A DNA stretch of 43,731 bases from Streptomyces lushanensis (GTDB taxonomy: Bacteria > Actinomycetota > Actinomycetes > Streptomycetales > Streptomycetaceae): contig NZ_MAUD01000120.1 in the NCBI RefSeq assembly GCF_001700515.1, forward strand, positions 1-43,731, written 5' to 3'. Positions 32,730-41,707 of this stretch are shown piece after piece (the stretch's first letter is position 1; each line of letters opens with the position of its first letter). The notes under the pieces were generated by a model. It was not told the DNA's origin and made no database searches. It saw only the letters and a list, made by a program, of their open reading frames with translations. A program made the translations under genes and the position numbers.

Positions 32730-32831
32730 ACGATGCACGCGCCGCAGGGCTACATCGTCACGACACTCCGCACCGCATGGGCAGGGCAGCTTGTATGGAG
32801 CACCACCGGTAGCAGCGTAGTCCGGTACCGC

Positions 32832-33548
32832 TCAGCGGCGTCGCCGCGCACGGCCCGCCCGGGCGGCCTTGGCCCGCTTCGTGGCGAACCTCACCCCACC
32901 GGGACTCTCCCCGACCTCGACCCGCACCACGGTGGCCAGCGGATCGACGATACCTTCTCCGACCTGGAGCACCGAGGTTTCCAGGACACCGAGCTTGCTC
33001 AGCGCCGCACGGGCCCCCTTGATCTCCTCCTCGGCCGTGTCGCCCTTGAGCGCCAGCATCTCGCCGTACGGACGGAGCAGCGGCACCCCCCAGCCCGCCA
33101 GCCGGTCCAGTGGAGCCACCGCACGTGCCGTCACCACATGCACCGGCTGGAGTGTGCCGAGGACCTCCTCGGCACGGCCACGCACCACCGTGACATGGTC
33201 CAGGCCCAGCAGCTCGACCACCTCCTGGAGAAAGTTGGTCCGCCGCAGCAGCGGCTCCAGCAGCGTGATCTTCAGATCCGGCCGTACGAGCGCCAGCGGG
33301 ATCCCGGGAAGCCCCGCCCCCGAACCGACGTCGCAGACCATGACGTCTTCGGGCACGACCTCGGAGAGCACCGCGCAGTTCAGCAGATGGCGTTCCCACA
33401 GCCGTGGTACCTCGCGTGGACCGATCAGACCGCGCTTGACCCCCGCGTCCGCCAGCAGCTCCGCGTAGCGGACAGCCTCGGGAAAGAACTCACCGAAGAC
33501 AGCACGAGCCGCGTCCGGTGCAGGGGGAAGCTCTGCTGCTTCCGTCAC
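32832..33548 (-). CDS. rsmG: 16S rRNA (guanine-N7) methyltransferase RsmG
   Basis: Encodes 238 residues. RLWERHLLNCAVLSEVVPEDVMVCDVGSGAGLPGIPLALVRPDLKITLLEP is the GidB/RsmG SAM-binding region; VVRGRAEEV and VTARAVAPLDRL follow, and the C-terminus is a run of Arg and Lys. It methylates G527 (E. coli numbering) in the 530 loop of 16S rRNA; loss gives low-level streptomycin resistance and can raise antibiotic production in Streptomyces. GTG start (VTEAAELPPAPD) with GGAAGGA upstream; a GTG 9 codons earlier is less likely. Confidence 0.96.
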   Translation of the reverse strand: MTEAAELPPAPDAARAVFGEFFPEAVRYAELLADAGVKRGLIGPREVPRLWERHLLNCAVLSEVVPEDVMVCDVGSGAGLPGIPLALVRPDLKITLLEPLLRRTNFLQEVVELLGLDHVTVVRGRAEEVLGTLQPVHVVTARAVAPLDRLAGWGVPLLRPYGEMLALKGDTAEEEIKGARAALSKLGVLETSVLQVGEGIVDPLATVVRVEVGESPGGVRFATKRAKAARAGRARRRR

Positions 33549-33610
33549 GGGAACCGTCCTTCCATACCGAACCACCGAGCGGTGGCTGACTATCAGGCTG
33601 GCAAAAATCG

Positions 33611-33636
33611 GCCCCGCCTGCGGAACAGACGGGGCC
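33611..33636 (-). terminator. Terminator-like hairpin between jag and rsmG
   Basis: GCCCCGCCTG (33611-33620) pairs with CAGACGGGGC (33627-33636) with one mismatch. It follows the jag stop and may attenuate read-through into rsmG. Confidence 0.6.
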
Positions 33637-33653
33637 GGAAAGCGGTGGACCGG

Positions 33654-34163
33654 TCAGGCCGGGAGCACCACGACGAAACGCTGGGGCTCCTCGCCCTCGG
33701 ACTCGCTGCGCAGACCCGCGGCGGCAACCGCGTCATGCACAACCTTCCGCTCGAAGGGTGTCATGGGGTTCAGCTTCACCGGCTCACCGGTGCTCTTCAC
33801 CTCGTCCGCGGCCTTGGCACCCAGCTCGGCCAGCTCGGTGCGCTTCCTGGCCCGGAAGCCCGCGATGTCCAGCATCAGCCGGCTGCGGTCCCCGGTCTCC
33901 CGATGGACCGCGAGCCGCGTCAGCTCCTGAAGCGCCTCCAGCACTTCACCGTCGCGTCCCACCAGCTTCTGCAGATCCCGGCCGCCCGAGTCGCTGATGA
34001 TCGAGACCGCGGCCCGGTCGGCCTCGACGTCCATGTCGATGTCGCCGTCGAGATCAGCGATGTCGAGCAGGCCTTCGAGGTAGTCGGCCGCGATCTCCCC
34101 TTCCTGCTCCAGGCGGGTCAGGGTGTCGCCCCCCTCGGCGGCGGAGATGGTGCCTTCCGTCAC
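33654..34163 (-). CDS. jag: Jag/KhpB-type KH-R3H RNA-binding protein
   Basis: Encodes 169 residues. A KH domain occupies the middle (AAVSIISDSGGRDLQKLVGRDGEVLEALQELTRLAVHRETGDRSRLMLDIAGFRARKRTEL) and an R3H domain the C-terminus (VKLNPMTPFERKVVHDAVAAAGLRSESEGEEPQRFVVV), with the invariant R and H in FERKVVHDA. The Jag N-terminal domain found in Firmicutes is missing, as usual for actinobacteria. It binds RNA, probably as a dimer with KhpA, and affects cell-wall growth in other bacteria. GTG start, 14 bp after yidC. Confidence 0.93.
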   Translation of the reverse strand: MTEGTISAAEGGDTLTRLEQEGEIAADYLEGLLDIADLDGDIDMDVEADRAAVSIISDSGGRDLQKLVGRDGEVLEALQELTRLAVHRETGDRSRLMLDIAGFRARKRTELAELGAKAADEVKSTGEPVKLNPMTPFERKVVHDAVAAAGLRSESEGEEPQRFVVVLPA

Positions 34164-34177
34164 GGATGGACTCCTTC

Positions 34178-35461
34178 TTACTTCTTGGACGGGTGCTTGG
34201 GCCGCTGCTGGCCCTTACGCTGCCCCGACTTGGCTTGGCGTGCGGAACCGGCGGCGGGCTTGCCCGTCGGCTTGGACGTGGTGTCCTGCGGCTCGTCCTT
34301 CTTCTGCAACGAGGTCTTCGCCATGTCGTCGGCGGCCTCGGAGTCCTTGTCCTCGGCCGGCTTCTCCGTACCCGGGTGGGCAGCGGCGGCGGCCTGCCGC
34401 TGCGCCTTGGTCTGGCGCTTCGGCTGCTGCCGCCTCGCCGCGCTGCCGGACTCGGCGTCGGCAGAGGTGGTCTCACTCTTGATCACCGTGCCGTCGGCCT
34501 GGGCGGCCAGACCCACCTTGGCCAGACCCGTCACAAACTTGCGCTCGTTGTCGTTGCGGTCGGGCCCCTTGGCCACGATCGCCTTGACGATATTGCGCTT
34601 ACGACGGGAGCGGACCTCGCTGTGGGCGGTGATGCTCTTGAGCAGCCGCTGAAGGTACTGGTCCTGCGCCTTGCTGCCCGGCGTCGGGTTCTGGTTGATC
34701 ACATACATCTGCTGGCCCATGGTCCACACGTTGGTGGTCAGCCAGTAGACGAGCACACCGACGGGGAAGTTGATACCGGTGACGGCGAAGATCAGCGGGA
34801 AGATGTACATGAGCATCTTCTGCTGCTGCATGTACGGCGTCTTGACCGTGAGGTCGACGTTCTTGGTCATCAGCTGGCGCTGGGTGTAGAACTGCGAGGC
34901 CGACATCAGAACGATCATGATCGCGGTGACCACGCGCACATCGGTCAGCGAAGCGCTCAGGGACGCGACCTTGTCACTGCTGTCGGTGAACTTGGCGGCC
35001 AGCGGGGCGCCGAAGATATGCGCCTGACGCGCGCTGTCCAGCAGCGACTGGTTGATGACGCCGATCGTCTTGCCGCTCGCGATGCTGGAGAGCACGTGGT
35101 ACAGGGCGAAGAAGAACGGTGACTGCGCCAGGATGGGAAGACATGAGGAGAGGGGGTTGGTGCCCGTCTCCTTGTACAGCTTCATCATCTCTTCGGACTG
35201 ACGCTGTTTGTCGTTTTTGTAGCGCTCCTGGATCGCCTTCATCTTGGGCTGGAGCACCTGCATGTTCCGGGTCGACTTGATCTGCTTCACAAAGAGCGGA
35301 ATCAGACAGATCCGGATCAGCACCACCAGGGACACGATGGACAGTCCCCAGGCCCAGCCCGTGTCGGGGCCGAAGATCGTCCCGTACAGCGAGTGGAACT
35401 GGACAATGACCCATGAAACAGGTGTGGTGATAAAACTGAAAAAACTGGCAATCGTGTCCAC
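34178..35461 (-). CDS. yidC: Membrane protein insertase YidC
   Basis: Encodes 427 residues. The conserved YidC/Oxa1 core has [47 protein letters not shown] (with the groove Arg), [23 protein letters not shown] and [30 protein letters not shown], giving five membrane helices. A long basic, Lys/Gln/Ala-rich cytoplasmic tail (about 290-427) fits ribosome contact. It inserts membrane proteins alone or with SecYEG. GTG start, 3 bp after yidD. The first codons are unusually AT-rich, which may ease initiation. Confidence 0.97.
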   Translation of the reverse strand: MDTIASFFSFITTPVSWVIVQFHSLYGTIFGPDTGWAWGLSIVSLVVLIRICLIPLFVKQIKSTRNMQVLQPKMKAIQERYKNDKQRQSEEMMKLYKETGTNPLSSCLPILAQSPFFFALYHVLSSIASGKTIGVINQSLLDSARQAHIFGAPLAAKFTDSSDKVASLSASLTDVRVVTAIMIVLMSASQFYTQRQLMTKNVDLTVKTPYMQQQKMLMYIFPLIFAVTGINFPVGVLVYWLTTNVWTMGQQMYVINQNPTPGSKAQDQYLQRLLKSITAHSEVRSRRKRNIVKAIVAKGPDRNDNERKFVTGLAKVGLAAQADGTVIKSETTSADAESGSAARRQQPKRQTKAQRQAAAAAHPGTEKPAEDKDSEAADDMAKTSLQKKDEPQDTTSKPTGKPAAGSARQAKSGQRKGQQRPKHPSKK

Positions 35462-35464
35462 TAA

Positions 35465-35824
35465 TCAGGCTCCTTGAGCTTTGGACGAGGTCTCTGCGGC
35501 TGGACCGGGAGTTTCGGGGGCCGGTCCCCCGGAAGGCACGCCAGCGGCGGAGTGCCCGCCCTTACTGCCGCGCCACGCATTGCGCAGCAGTTCGTGCCAC
35601 CGTGGGCGTCTACGCGGCGGGACATGGTCCACACCGCCCGGCGACCACGGATTGCACCGCAGGATGCGCCAAGCGGTCAGCGCCGTGCCCTTCACCGCGC
35701 CATGCCGGTCGATGGCCGTATATCCGTAGTGCGAACACGACGGGTAGTACCGGCAGACGGGCCCCAGCAGCGGGCTGATCGTCCACTGGTACAGCTTGAT
35801 AAGAGCCAGCAGCGGGTATTTCAT
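35465..35824 (-). CDS. yidD: Membrane protein insertion efficiency factor YidD
   Basis: Encodes 119 residues. [65 protein letters not shown] is the complete YidD (DUF37) signature, with three conserved cysteines. A Pro/Ala/Ser tail of about 40 residues is added. It assists YidC-dependent insertion at the inner face of the membrane. Its ATG overlaps the rnpA stop (ATGA), so translation is coupled. Confidence 0.96.
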   Translation of the reverse strand: MKYPLLALIKLYQWTISPLLGPVCRYYPSCSHYGYTAIDRHGAVKGTALTAWRILRCNPWSPGGVDHVPPRRRPRWHELLRNAWRGSKGGHSAAGVPSGGPAPETPGPAAETSSKAQGA

Positions 35825-36192
35825 CGCGTGCCCCCTCCCAGCAGCCGCCGGAGAGCGGCATCCAGGTCTCGGGCCAGTTGTGCATGATCGGCGTCACCCG
35901 CTCCGGGCAGCGCCCGTACGACAACCAGGCTACCGGGGGGCAGCTCGGGCAGTCGTTCACGTATCAGATGACGAAGTCTGCGCTTCACCTGGTTACGTAC
36001 GACGGCACCGCCCACGGCCTTGCTTACGACGAAACCCGCACGCGTCGGGGAGGCGCTCTCCCCAGGCGCGTGCGGGTCCATTGCACCGCTGCGTAGATGG
36101 ACGACAAGAAGCGGGCGTCCGGCCCGGCGTCCTCGGCGAACCGCGGCCGCGAACTCCTCGCGCCGCCTCAGCCGATTCTCGGTAGGCAGCAC
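35821..36192 (-). CDS. rnpA: Ribonuclease P protein component
   Basis: Encodes 123 residues, standard size. [33 protein letters not shown] and [28 protein letters not shown] (RNR motif) are the RnpA signatures. It binds the catalytic RNase P RNA and helps cut the 5' leader from pre-tRNAs. GTG start. It follows rpmH by 18 bp as in nearly all bacteria. Confidence 0.97.
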   Translation of the reverse strand: MLPTENRLRRREEFAAAVRRGRRAGRPLLVVHLRSGAMDPHAPGESASPTRAGFVVSKAVGGAVVRNQVKRRLRHLIRERLPELPPGSLVVVRALPGAGDADHAQLARDLDAALRRLLGGGTR

Positions 36193-36210
36193 GTCATGAC
36201 CTGACGGCGA

Positions 36211-36348
36211 TCAGGCGGACAGACGGGCGCGACCCTTGCCACGGCGGGACGCGAGAATCGCGCGGCCGGCACGGGTACGCATCCGCAGCCGGAAGCCGTG
36301 GGTCTTGGCGCGACGACGGTTGTTCGGCTGGAAGGTGCGCTTGCTCAC
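36211..36348 (-). CDS. rpmH: 50S ribosomal protein bL34
   Basis: Encodes 45 residues: [18 protein letters not shown], then [20 protein letters not shown], the whole bL34 fold of a short basic helix pair bound in 23S rRNA. The start is a GTG with CTGGAG about 9 nt upstream; the open frame continues upstream without similarity. First gene of the rpmH-rnpA-yidD-yidC-jag unit, divergent from dnaA. Confidence 0.97.
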   Translation of the reverse strand: MSKRTFQPNNRRRAKTHGFRLRMRTRAGRAILASRRGKGRARLSA

Positions 36349-36568
36349 TCGGGGGCTCCAGAGATGATGTGTGTGATGGCGGGACATCGCCTGGCTGTCA
36401 CCGTGCGCCCACGAGTAGCTCGCGTTTACGCCCGAGTGCACCGCTTCACAACCACAGATCGTGATCTTTGCCCATCGGAGGCAGGCGGCAGCAGCCATCG
36501 ACAACTCGACCTGGTCACGGTACGCGCGGCTACGCCATCCGGTCAAACCAGCTCCGTGCCGGGCTCCA

Positions 36569-36589
36569 TTGTGCACAGGCTGTGGACAA
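36569..36589. promoter_or_regulatory. Paired DnaA boxes at the dnaA promoter
   Basis: TTGTGCACA (36569-36577, +, one mismatch) and TGTGGACAA (36581-36589, perfect on minus) face each other across 3 bp, directly upstream of the -35. Autorepression of dnaA is expected, as known for Streptomyces. Confidence 0.85.
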
Positions 36590-36593
36590 CAAC

Positions 36594-36623
36594 TTGAACC
36601 GCGTGGGTCGCCGTGACTACCGT
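36594..36623 (+). promoter_or_regulatory. dnaA promoter
   Basis: TTGAAC (36594-36599), 18-nt spacer, TACCGT (36618-36623). Start near 36630, giving a leader of about 80 nt. Confidence 0.7.
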
Positions 36624-36710
36624 GGCTGAACTCCGGCTTCGTTTCCTGCCGGTCTTCCCATCCCGTCCCGAGAACCACACATTCGTGGGACCTGCGAGAG
36701 AGCGTGCCTT

Positions 36711-38516
36711 GTGGCTGATGTACCTGCCGATCTTGCCGCAGTGTGGCCACGAGTGCTGGAGCAGCTCCTCAGGGAGGGCCAGCAGGGCGTCGAGCCCAAG
36801 GACAAGCAGTGGATCGAGCGCTGCCAGCCCCTGGCCCTCGTGGCCGACACCGCCCTGCTCGCCGTCCCCAACGAGTGGGGGAAGCGCGTCCTGGAGGGAC
36901 GGCTCGCCCCTCTCATCAGCGAGACCCTGAGCCATGAGTGCGGCCGGCCCATCCGCATCGCCATCACCGTCGACGACTCGGCGGGCGAGCCCACACCGCC
37001 GGCTCCCGCCGTGCCTCAGCAGCACCGCTACCAGGGCCCGCAGCACGACGAACAGCGGCAGAGCGATACATACGACAGCTACGGGCACCGCCCGTCCGAC
37101 GACGGCATGCCCTCCGTACGCCCGGCCTACCCGGACTACCAGCAGCAGCGCCCCGAACCCGGTGCCTGGCCGCGTACCCAGGAGGACCTGTCCTGGCAGC
37201 AGCCCCGGCTCGGCGGCTACCAGGAGCACGATCCGTACGCCACCGTCCGCCCGCAGCAGCAGCACGACTACCGGCAGCCGCAGGGCCTCGACCCCTCGCC
37301 GTACGAACAGCGTCCCGACCGGCACGACCGTCACGACCTCCAGGAGCCGCCGTCGCCGCGCCACGGCGGCGGGCCGGGGGGAGGGCCCGGCGGCGGACCC
37401 GGAGGAGGACCGCACGGCGGACCCCGCGGTGGCGTTCCGGGACCGCTCGGCGCCCAGCCCGCCCCGGCGGGCCCCGGCGAGCCGCACGCCCGGCTCAACC
37501 CCAAGTACCTCTTCGACACCTTTGTGATCGGCGCGTCCAACCGGTTCGCGCACGCGGCGGCCGTCGCCGTCGCCGAGGCGCCGGCGAAGGCGTACAACCC
37601 GCTCTTCATCTACGGGGAGTCCGGGCTCGGCAAGACGCATCTGCTCCACGCCATCGGGCACTACGCCCGCAGCCTCTACCCGGGCACCCGCGTCAGATAC
37701 GTCAGCTCGGAGGAGTTCACCAACGAGTTCATCAACTCGATCCGTGACGGCAAGGGCGACACCTTCCGCAAGCGGTACCGCGATGTCGACATCCTCCTGG
37801 TCGACGACATCCAGTTCCTGGCGAGCAAGGAGTCGACGCAGGAGGAGTTCTTCCACACCTTCAACACGCTCCACAACGCCAACAAGCAGATCGTGCTGTC
37901 CTCGGACCGGCCGCCCAAGCAGCTGATCACCCTTGAGGACCGGCTGCGCAACCGCTTCGAGTGGGGGCTGACCACCGATGTGCAGCCGCCGGAGCTGGAG
38001 ACGCGTATCGCGATCCTCCGCAAGAAGGCGGTGCAGGAGCAGCTCAACGCACCGCCCGAGGTCCTGGAGTTCATCGCCTCCCGTATCTCACGCAACATCC
38101 GCGAGCTGGAGGGCGCGCTCATCCGGGTCACGGCGTTCGCCTCGCTCAACCGGCAGCCGGTGGATCTCGGGCTCACCGAGATCGTGCTCAAGGACCTGAT
38201 CCCGGGCGGCGAGGACTCGGCTCCGGAGATCACCGCCGCCGCCATCATGGCGGCGACCGCCGACTACTTCGGTCTGACGGTGGAGGATCTCTGCGGTTCC
38301 TCGCGGAGCCGGGTGCTGGTGACGGCCCGCCAGATCGCGATGTATCTCTGCCGGGAGCTGACCGATCTCTCGCTGCCCAAGATCGGTGCGCAGTTCGGCG
38401 GCCGTGACCATACGACCGTGATGCACGCGGACCGGAAGATCCGGGCGCTGATGGCCGAGCGGCGCTCCATCTACAACCAGGTCACCGAACTCACGAACCG
38501 CATCAAGAACGGCTGA
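36711..38516 (+). CDS. dnaA: Chromosomal replication initiator DnaA
   Basis: Encodes 601 residues. Domain I is about 1-90 ([48 protein letters not shown]). Domain II is a very long disordered linker (about 100-255) rich in Gln, Pro, Tyr, Arg and GGGP repeats. The AAA+ domain III has Walker A GESGLGKT (302-309), Walker B ILLVDDIQ (361-368) and sensor region [13 protein letters not shown]. Domain IV ends with [15 protein letters not shown] (563 on), which reads DnaA boxes. It binds oriC boxes and opens the DNA. GTG start. Typical Streptomyces length, well above the ~450 of Bacillus. Confidence 0.98.
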   Translation: MADVPADLAAVWPRVLEQLLREGQQGVEPKDKQWIERCQPLALVADTALLAVPNEWGKRVLEGRLAPLISETLSHECGRPIRIAITVDDSAGEPTPPAPAVPQQHRYQGPQHDEQRQSDTYDSYGHRPSDDGMPSVRPAYPDYQQQRPEPGAWPRTQEDLSWQQPRLGGYQEHDPYATVRPQQQHDYRQPQGLDPSPYEQRPDRHDRHDLQEPPSPRHGGGPGGGPGGGPGGGPHGGPRGGVPGPLGAQPAPAGPGEPHARLNPKYLFDTFVIGASNRFAHAAAVAVAEAPAKAYNPLFIYGESGLGKTHLLHAIGHYARSLYPGTRVRYVSSEEFTNEFINSIRDGKGDTFRKRYRDVDILLVDDIQFLASKESTQEEFFHTFNTLHNANKQIVLSSDRPPKQLITLEDRLRNRFEWGLTTDVQPPELETRIAILRKKAVQEQLNAPPEVLEFIASRISRNIRELEGALIRVTAFASLNRQPVDLGLTEIVLKDLIPGGEDSAPEITAAAIMAATADYFGLTVEDLCGSSRSRVLVTARQIAMYLCRELTDLSLPKIGAQFGGRDHTTVMHADRKIRALMAERRSIYNQVTELTNRIKNG

Positions 38517-38521
38517 CACGG

Positions 38522-38606
38522 CCGGCGCAGCCGTCACGCCCAGCACGGCCGACGCACTCGTCACGCCCAGCACGGCCGGCCGCGGCTGACACGGCCGGCT
38601 CGGCCG
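38522..38606. repeat. Short GC-rich repeats after dnaA
   Basis: Degenerate repeats of GTCACGCCCAGCACGGCCG (two copies) and several CACGGCCGGC / CGGCCGACGC units between the dnaA stop and its terminator. Function unknown; probably decayed duplication. Confidence 0.6.
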
Positions 38607-38626
38607 ACGCGCCATCTGTGGGCGAA

Positions 38627-38670
38627 GGGCGCCCGGGACACCGTCCGAGACGGTCCCGGGCGCCCTTTTT
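38627..38670 (+). terminator. Rho-independent terminator of dnaA
   Basis: GGGCGCCCGGGAC (38627-38639) pairs perfectly with 38653-38665 and is followed by TTTTT. Confidence 0.9.
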
Positions 38671-39243
38671 CCTGCCGCGAAACCCCGCCCGGACCTCTCG
38701 ACGACGTCGCCGGCGCGTCGGTCCCGCTCCTGAGCTGTTCGAATCAGCGCCCGGCCGAGGGCCTTCTCCACAGATTCGGGAGCGATCTTCCGTCCACAGC
38801 CTGGGGACCGGGAAGTTGTTCAGACTGTGTCCACAGGCTCACCGGCCGGAGATCCATCGGGCCAGGTCAGGCCCCTGTGGAATTGTGGCTGACGCCCCTC
38901 CACAGACTGTGGACGAAAAAATCTTCCACAGGGCGGCGTCTCGGTTGTCCACCGGCGACCCACAGGCGGACCCGCGTTGCCCACAGGCTGTCCACATCCC
39001 TGTCCACTGTTCGGCAACGAAACACCCAGGATCGCTGAATCGAGTGAAAGGCGTCACACCAAGAAGGCGGATTGGGCTGTGGGGAACCTGGGTAAAGCTG
39101 GGGACAGCTCTGGGGAGAACTCCCTGTGGCCTGTGCATCGGTTGTGCAGAACTTTCGCGTGTCCACAGAACCACCGAGTTGTCCACGGGCGGCGCCCACA
39201 GGACCGGTGGACAAAAAAGCGGGTCTGACCTGCGGAAACGACG

Positions 39244-39284
39244 TTATCCACGGTTTCCACAGGCCCTACTACTACTCCCACTCA
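39244..39284. other. Candidate DnaA-trio origin unwinding element
   Basis: TTATCCACG (39244-39252) directly abuts GTTTCCACA (39253-39261), then GGCCC (39262-39266), then TACTACTACTCCCACTC. In the other register the triplets read CTA CTA CTA CTC. Box, GC cluster and trio match the order of the B. subtilis basal unwinding system (DnaA box-GGCCC-TACTATTACTTCTAC), also at the dnaN-proximal side. Confidence 0.6.
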
Positions 39285-39473
39285 GAGTTAGCTGGGAATC
39301 CGCTTGGAAGTGGGCCCTGTGCACAACTCGGCCTCCGAGCCTCCGCCGCCGCTCGCACCGACTTGACCCGCAGCCGCACCGACTGTCGGCGCCGTACGTC
39401 AGACTGGTCCCCGGCATCACAGCCGACGACGAAGGCCAGCAGGGCGAGCCAGCAACAGCAGGAGGCGGTTCCG

Positions 39474-40604
39474 GTGAAGATCCGGGTGGAGCGCGATGTA
39501 CTCGCGGAGGCGGTGGCCTGGGTGGCCCGCAGCCTCCCGGCCCGTCCGCCGGCGCCCGTACTTGCGGGCCTTCTGCTGAGGGCCGAGGACGGCGCTCTGA
39601 GCTTCTCCAGCTTCGACTACGAGGTCTCGGCACGGGTCTCGGTGGACGCCGAGGTCGAGGAGGACGGCACCGTCCTCGTCTCCGGCCGGCTCCTCGCCGA
39701 CATCTGCCGCGCCCTGCCCAACCGCCCGGTGGAGATCTCCACGGACGGTGTCCGGGCGACGGTCGTCTGCGGCTCCTCCCGCTTCACGCTCCACACACTC
39801 CCTGTGGACGAGTACCCGGCGCTGCCGCAGATGCCGACGGCCACCGGCACCGTCCCCGGTGAGGTCTTCGCCTCGGCCGCCGCCCAGGTCGCCATCGCCG
39901 CCGGGCGCGACGACACGCTGCCGGTGCTCACCGGCGTACGGATCGAGATCGAGGGCGACACGGTCACCCTGGCCTCGACCGACCGCTACCGCTTCGCGGT
40001 CCGTGAGTTCCTCTGGAAGCCGGAGTCCCCGGAGATCTCCGCGGTCGCCCTCGTGCCCGCCAAGACGCTGCTGGACACCGCCAAGGCGCTCACCAACGGC
40101 GACACCGTCACCCTGGCGCTCTCCGGGTCCGGTGCCGGTGAGGGGCTGATCGGCTTCGAGGGCGCCGGACGGCGCACCACCACCCGGCTGCTCGAAGGCG
40201 ACCTGCCGAAGTACCGCACGCTGTTCCCCACCGAGTTCAACTCGGTCGCGGTGATCGAGACCGCCCCGTTCGTCGAGGCCGTCAAGCGCGTGGCCCTGGT
40301 CGCCGAGCGGAACACCCCGGTGCGGCTCAGCTTCGAGCAGGGCGTGCTGATCCTGGAGGCCGGTTCCAGCGACGACGCACAGGCTGTGGAGCGCGTCGAC
40401 GCGCAGCTGGAGGGCGACGACATCTCCATCGCCTTCAACCCGACCTTCCTGCTGGACGGTCTGAGCGCGATCGACTCGCCGGTGGCGCAGCTCGCGTTCA
40501 CCACCTCCACCAAGCCGGCGCTGCTCAGCGGCCGGCCGGCGGTCGACGCCGAGGCGAACGAGGCGTACAAGTACCTGATCATGCCGGTACGCCTGAGCGG
40601 CTGA
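39474..40604 (+). CDS. dnaN: DNA polymerase III beta sliding clamp
   Basis: Encodes 376 residues, standard size. Three clamp domains are seen: KIRVERDVLAEAVAWVARSLPARPPAPVLAGLLL, then FASAAAQVAIAAGRDDTLPVLTGVRIEIEGDTVTLASTDRYRFAVRE (the most conserved clamp motif), then FVEAVKRVALVAERNTPVRLSFEQGVLILEA with a C-terminal YLIMPVRLSG. It forms the ring dimer that holds polymerase on DNA. GTG start with AGGAGG upstream; an in-frame extension into oriC is non-coding. It follows oriC and precedes gnd by 78 bp. Confidence 0.98.
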   Translation: MKIRVERDVLAEAVAWVARSLPARPPAPVLAGLLLRAEDGALSFSSFDYEVSARVSVDAEVEEDGTVLVSGRLLADICRALPNRPVEISTDGVRATVVCGSSRFTLHTLPVDEYPALPQMPTATGTVPGEVFASAAAQVAIAAGRDDTLPVLTGVRIEIEGDTVTLASTDRYRFAVREFLWKPESPEISAVALVPAKTLLDTAKALTNGDTVTLALSGSGAGEGLIGFEGAGRRTTTRLLEGDLPKYRTLFPTEFNSVAVIETAPFVEAVKRVALVAERNTPVRLSFEQGVLILEAGSSDDAQAVERVDAQLEGDDISIAFNPTFLLDGLSAIDSPVAQLAFTTSTKPALLSGRPAVDAEANEAYKYLIMPVRLSG

Positions 40605-40682
40605 CCCCACAGGTGAGTGGCCGGGTCCGGGCGTAGGCTCGGATCCGGGTACGCAATCGCCTCAACGCTTAAGGAATCCCTG

Positions 40683-41570
40683 ATGGAGCTCGGTCTCATC
40701 GGTCTCGGCAAGATGGGCGGCAACATGCGCGAGCGCATCCGCCGCGCGGGCCACACCGTCATCGGGTACGACCGCAATCCGGACCTTGCCGATGTGCACA
40801 GCCTTCAGGAGCTGGTGAGCAAGCTCAAGGGACCTCGGGCCATCTGGGTGATGGTCCCGGCGGGTGCGCCGACCCAGGCGACCATAGACGAGCTGGCCGC
40901 GCTGCTGTCCCCCGGCGATGTCGTGGTCGACGGCGGCAATTCCCGCTGGACGGACGACGAGAAGCACGCCGTGGAGCTCGGCATCAAGGGCATCGGCTTT
41001 GTCGACTGCGGGGTCTCCGGCGGTGTCTGGGGCCTGGAGAACGGCTACGCGCTGATGTACGGCGGTACCCCGGAGCATGTGGCGCAGGTGCGGCCGATCC
41101 TCGACGCGCTCAAGCCCGAGGGCGACTTCGGCTCCGTACACGCGGGCAAGGTCGGTGCGGGCCACTTCGCCAAGATGGTCCACAACGGCATCGAGTACGC
41201 CATGATGCAGGCCTATGCCGAGGGCTGGGAGCTGCTGGAGAAGGTCGACTCGGTCACCGATGTCCGGGAGGTCTTCCGCTCCTGGCAGGAGGGCACGGTC
41301 ATCCGCTCCTGGCTGCTGGACCTGGCGGTCAACGCCCTGGACGAGGACGAGCACCTGGACCGGCTGCGGGGCTTCGCGGAGGACTCCGGCGAGGGCCGGT
41401 GGACGGTCGAGGCGGCGATCAACCACGCGGTGCCGCTGCCCGCGATCACCGCGTCGCTGTTCGCGCGCTTCGCCTCCCGGCAGGACGATTCGCCGCAGAT
41501 GAAGATGGTCGCGGCGCTGCGCAACCAGTTCGGCGGCCACGCGGTCGAGTCGAGCGAACCGAAGAAGTGA
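40683..41570 (+). CDS. gnd: 6-Phosphogluconate dehydrogenase, short (NAD-type) form
   Basis: Encodes 295 residues. MELGLIGLGKMGGNMRERIRRAGHTVIGYDRN is the dinucleotide site; VVDGGNSRWTDDEKHA, FVDCGVSGGVWGLENGYALMYGG and GHFAKMVHNGIEYAMMQAYAEGWELL are the substrate and catalytic motifs (Lys in HFAKMVHNGIE). The 300-residue length marks the decarboxylating YqeC/GndA-like class, shorter than the ~470-residue NADP form. It oxidises 6-phosphogluconate to ribulose-5-phosphate. AAGGAA precedes the ATG, which is preferred over a frame opening at 40617. TAGGCT (40634-40639) may be its -10. Its place between dnaN and recF is normal for Streptomyces. Confidence 0.94.
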   Translation: MELGLIGLGKMGGNMRERIRRAGHTVIGYDRNPDLADVHSLQELVSKLKGPRAIWVMVPAGAPTQATIDELAALLSPGDVVVDGGNSRWTDDEKHAVELGIKGIGFVDCGVSGGVWGLENGYALMYGGTPEHVAQVRPILDALKPEGDFGSVHAGKVGAGHFAKMVHNGIEYAMMQAYAEGWELLEKVDSVTDVREVFRSWQEGTVIRSWLLDLAVNALDEDEHLDRLRGFAEDSGEGRWTVEAAINHAVPLPAITASLFARFASRQDDSPQMKMVAALRNQFGGHAVESSEPKK

Positions 41571-41707
41571 ACGCTTCGGCGATCAGCGGCCGAAGCCGCC
41601 GGCGCCGCTGAAGCGGCGGAGGCCGACGAGACAGCGAAAGAGCGGCGGAGACGAAGCAGCCGCAGTGGAGAACAGAGCACCGAGCCGGGGGAGGCCGACG
41701 CACACCC
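41571..41707 (+). other. gnd-recF spacer with GC-rich repeats
   Basis: 137 bp with repeated GCCG/GGCCGACG units and a small hairpin (41603-41608 with 41613-41618). Its strength as a terminator is doubtful. Confidence 0.4.

Larger units (their letters stand above)
36349..36710. other. Divergent rpmH-dnaA promoter region
   Basis: 362 bp without genes. It has two facing DnaA boxes and the dnaA promoter on the right side. A weak TTGTGA-N17-TAAACG pair on the minus strand around 36425-36455 may serve rpmH. Confidence 0.6.
38517..39473. other. oriC: Replication origin oriC
   Basis: 957-bp gap between dnaA and dnaN. DnaA-type 9-mers with at most one mismatch start at 38764(+), 38827(+), 38908(-), 38945(+), 38977(+), 38988(+), 39159(+), 39179(+), 39206(-), 39244(+) and 39318(-). 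Weaker two-mismatch boxes start at 38790, 38922, 39000, 39078, 39142 and 39253. Two clusters are visible (38764-39008 and 39142-39326), as in other Streptomyces origins. The dnaA-proximal ~110 bp has GC-rich repeats and the dnaA terminator. A likely unwinding element is at 39244-39284. No gene is seen. Confidence 0.95.

Noticed and set aside
32567..32731. N-terminal extension of ParA from a GTG inside parS (55 residues)
   Set aside because: No RBS, unusual composition, and it spans DnaA boxes. ParA similarity starts well downstream. Kept only as an alternative start.
39294..39320. GGGAAT in oriC as a possible sigma-R promoter for dnaN
   Set aside because: The base triplet 18 nt downstream is TGT, not GTT.
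39126..39473. Open frame extending dnaN back into oriC
   Set aside because: DnaN similarity begins exactly at the GTG at 39474 behind AGGAGG; the extension runs through DnaA boxes.
38618..39862. 414-residue open frame across oriC and dnaN
   Set aside because: Arg/Pro/Gly-rich shadow frame with no similarity, crossing the dnaA terminator and the DnaA boxes.
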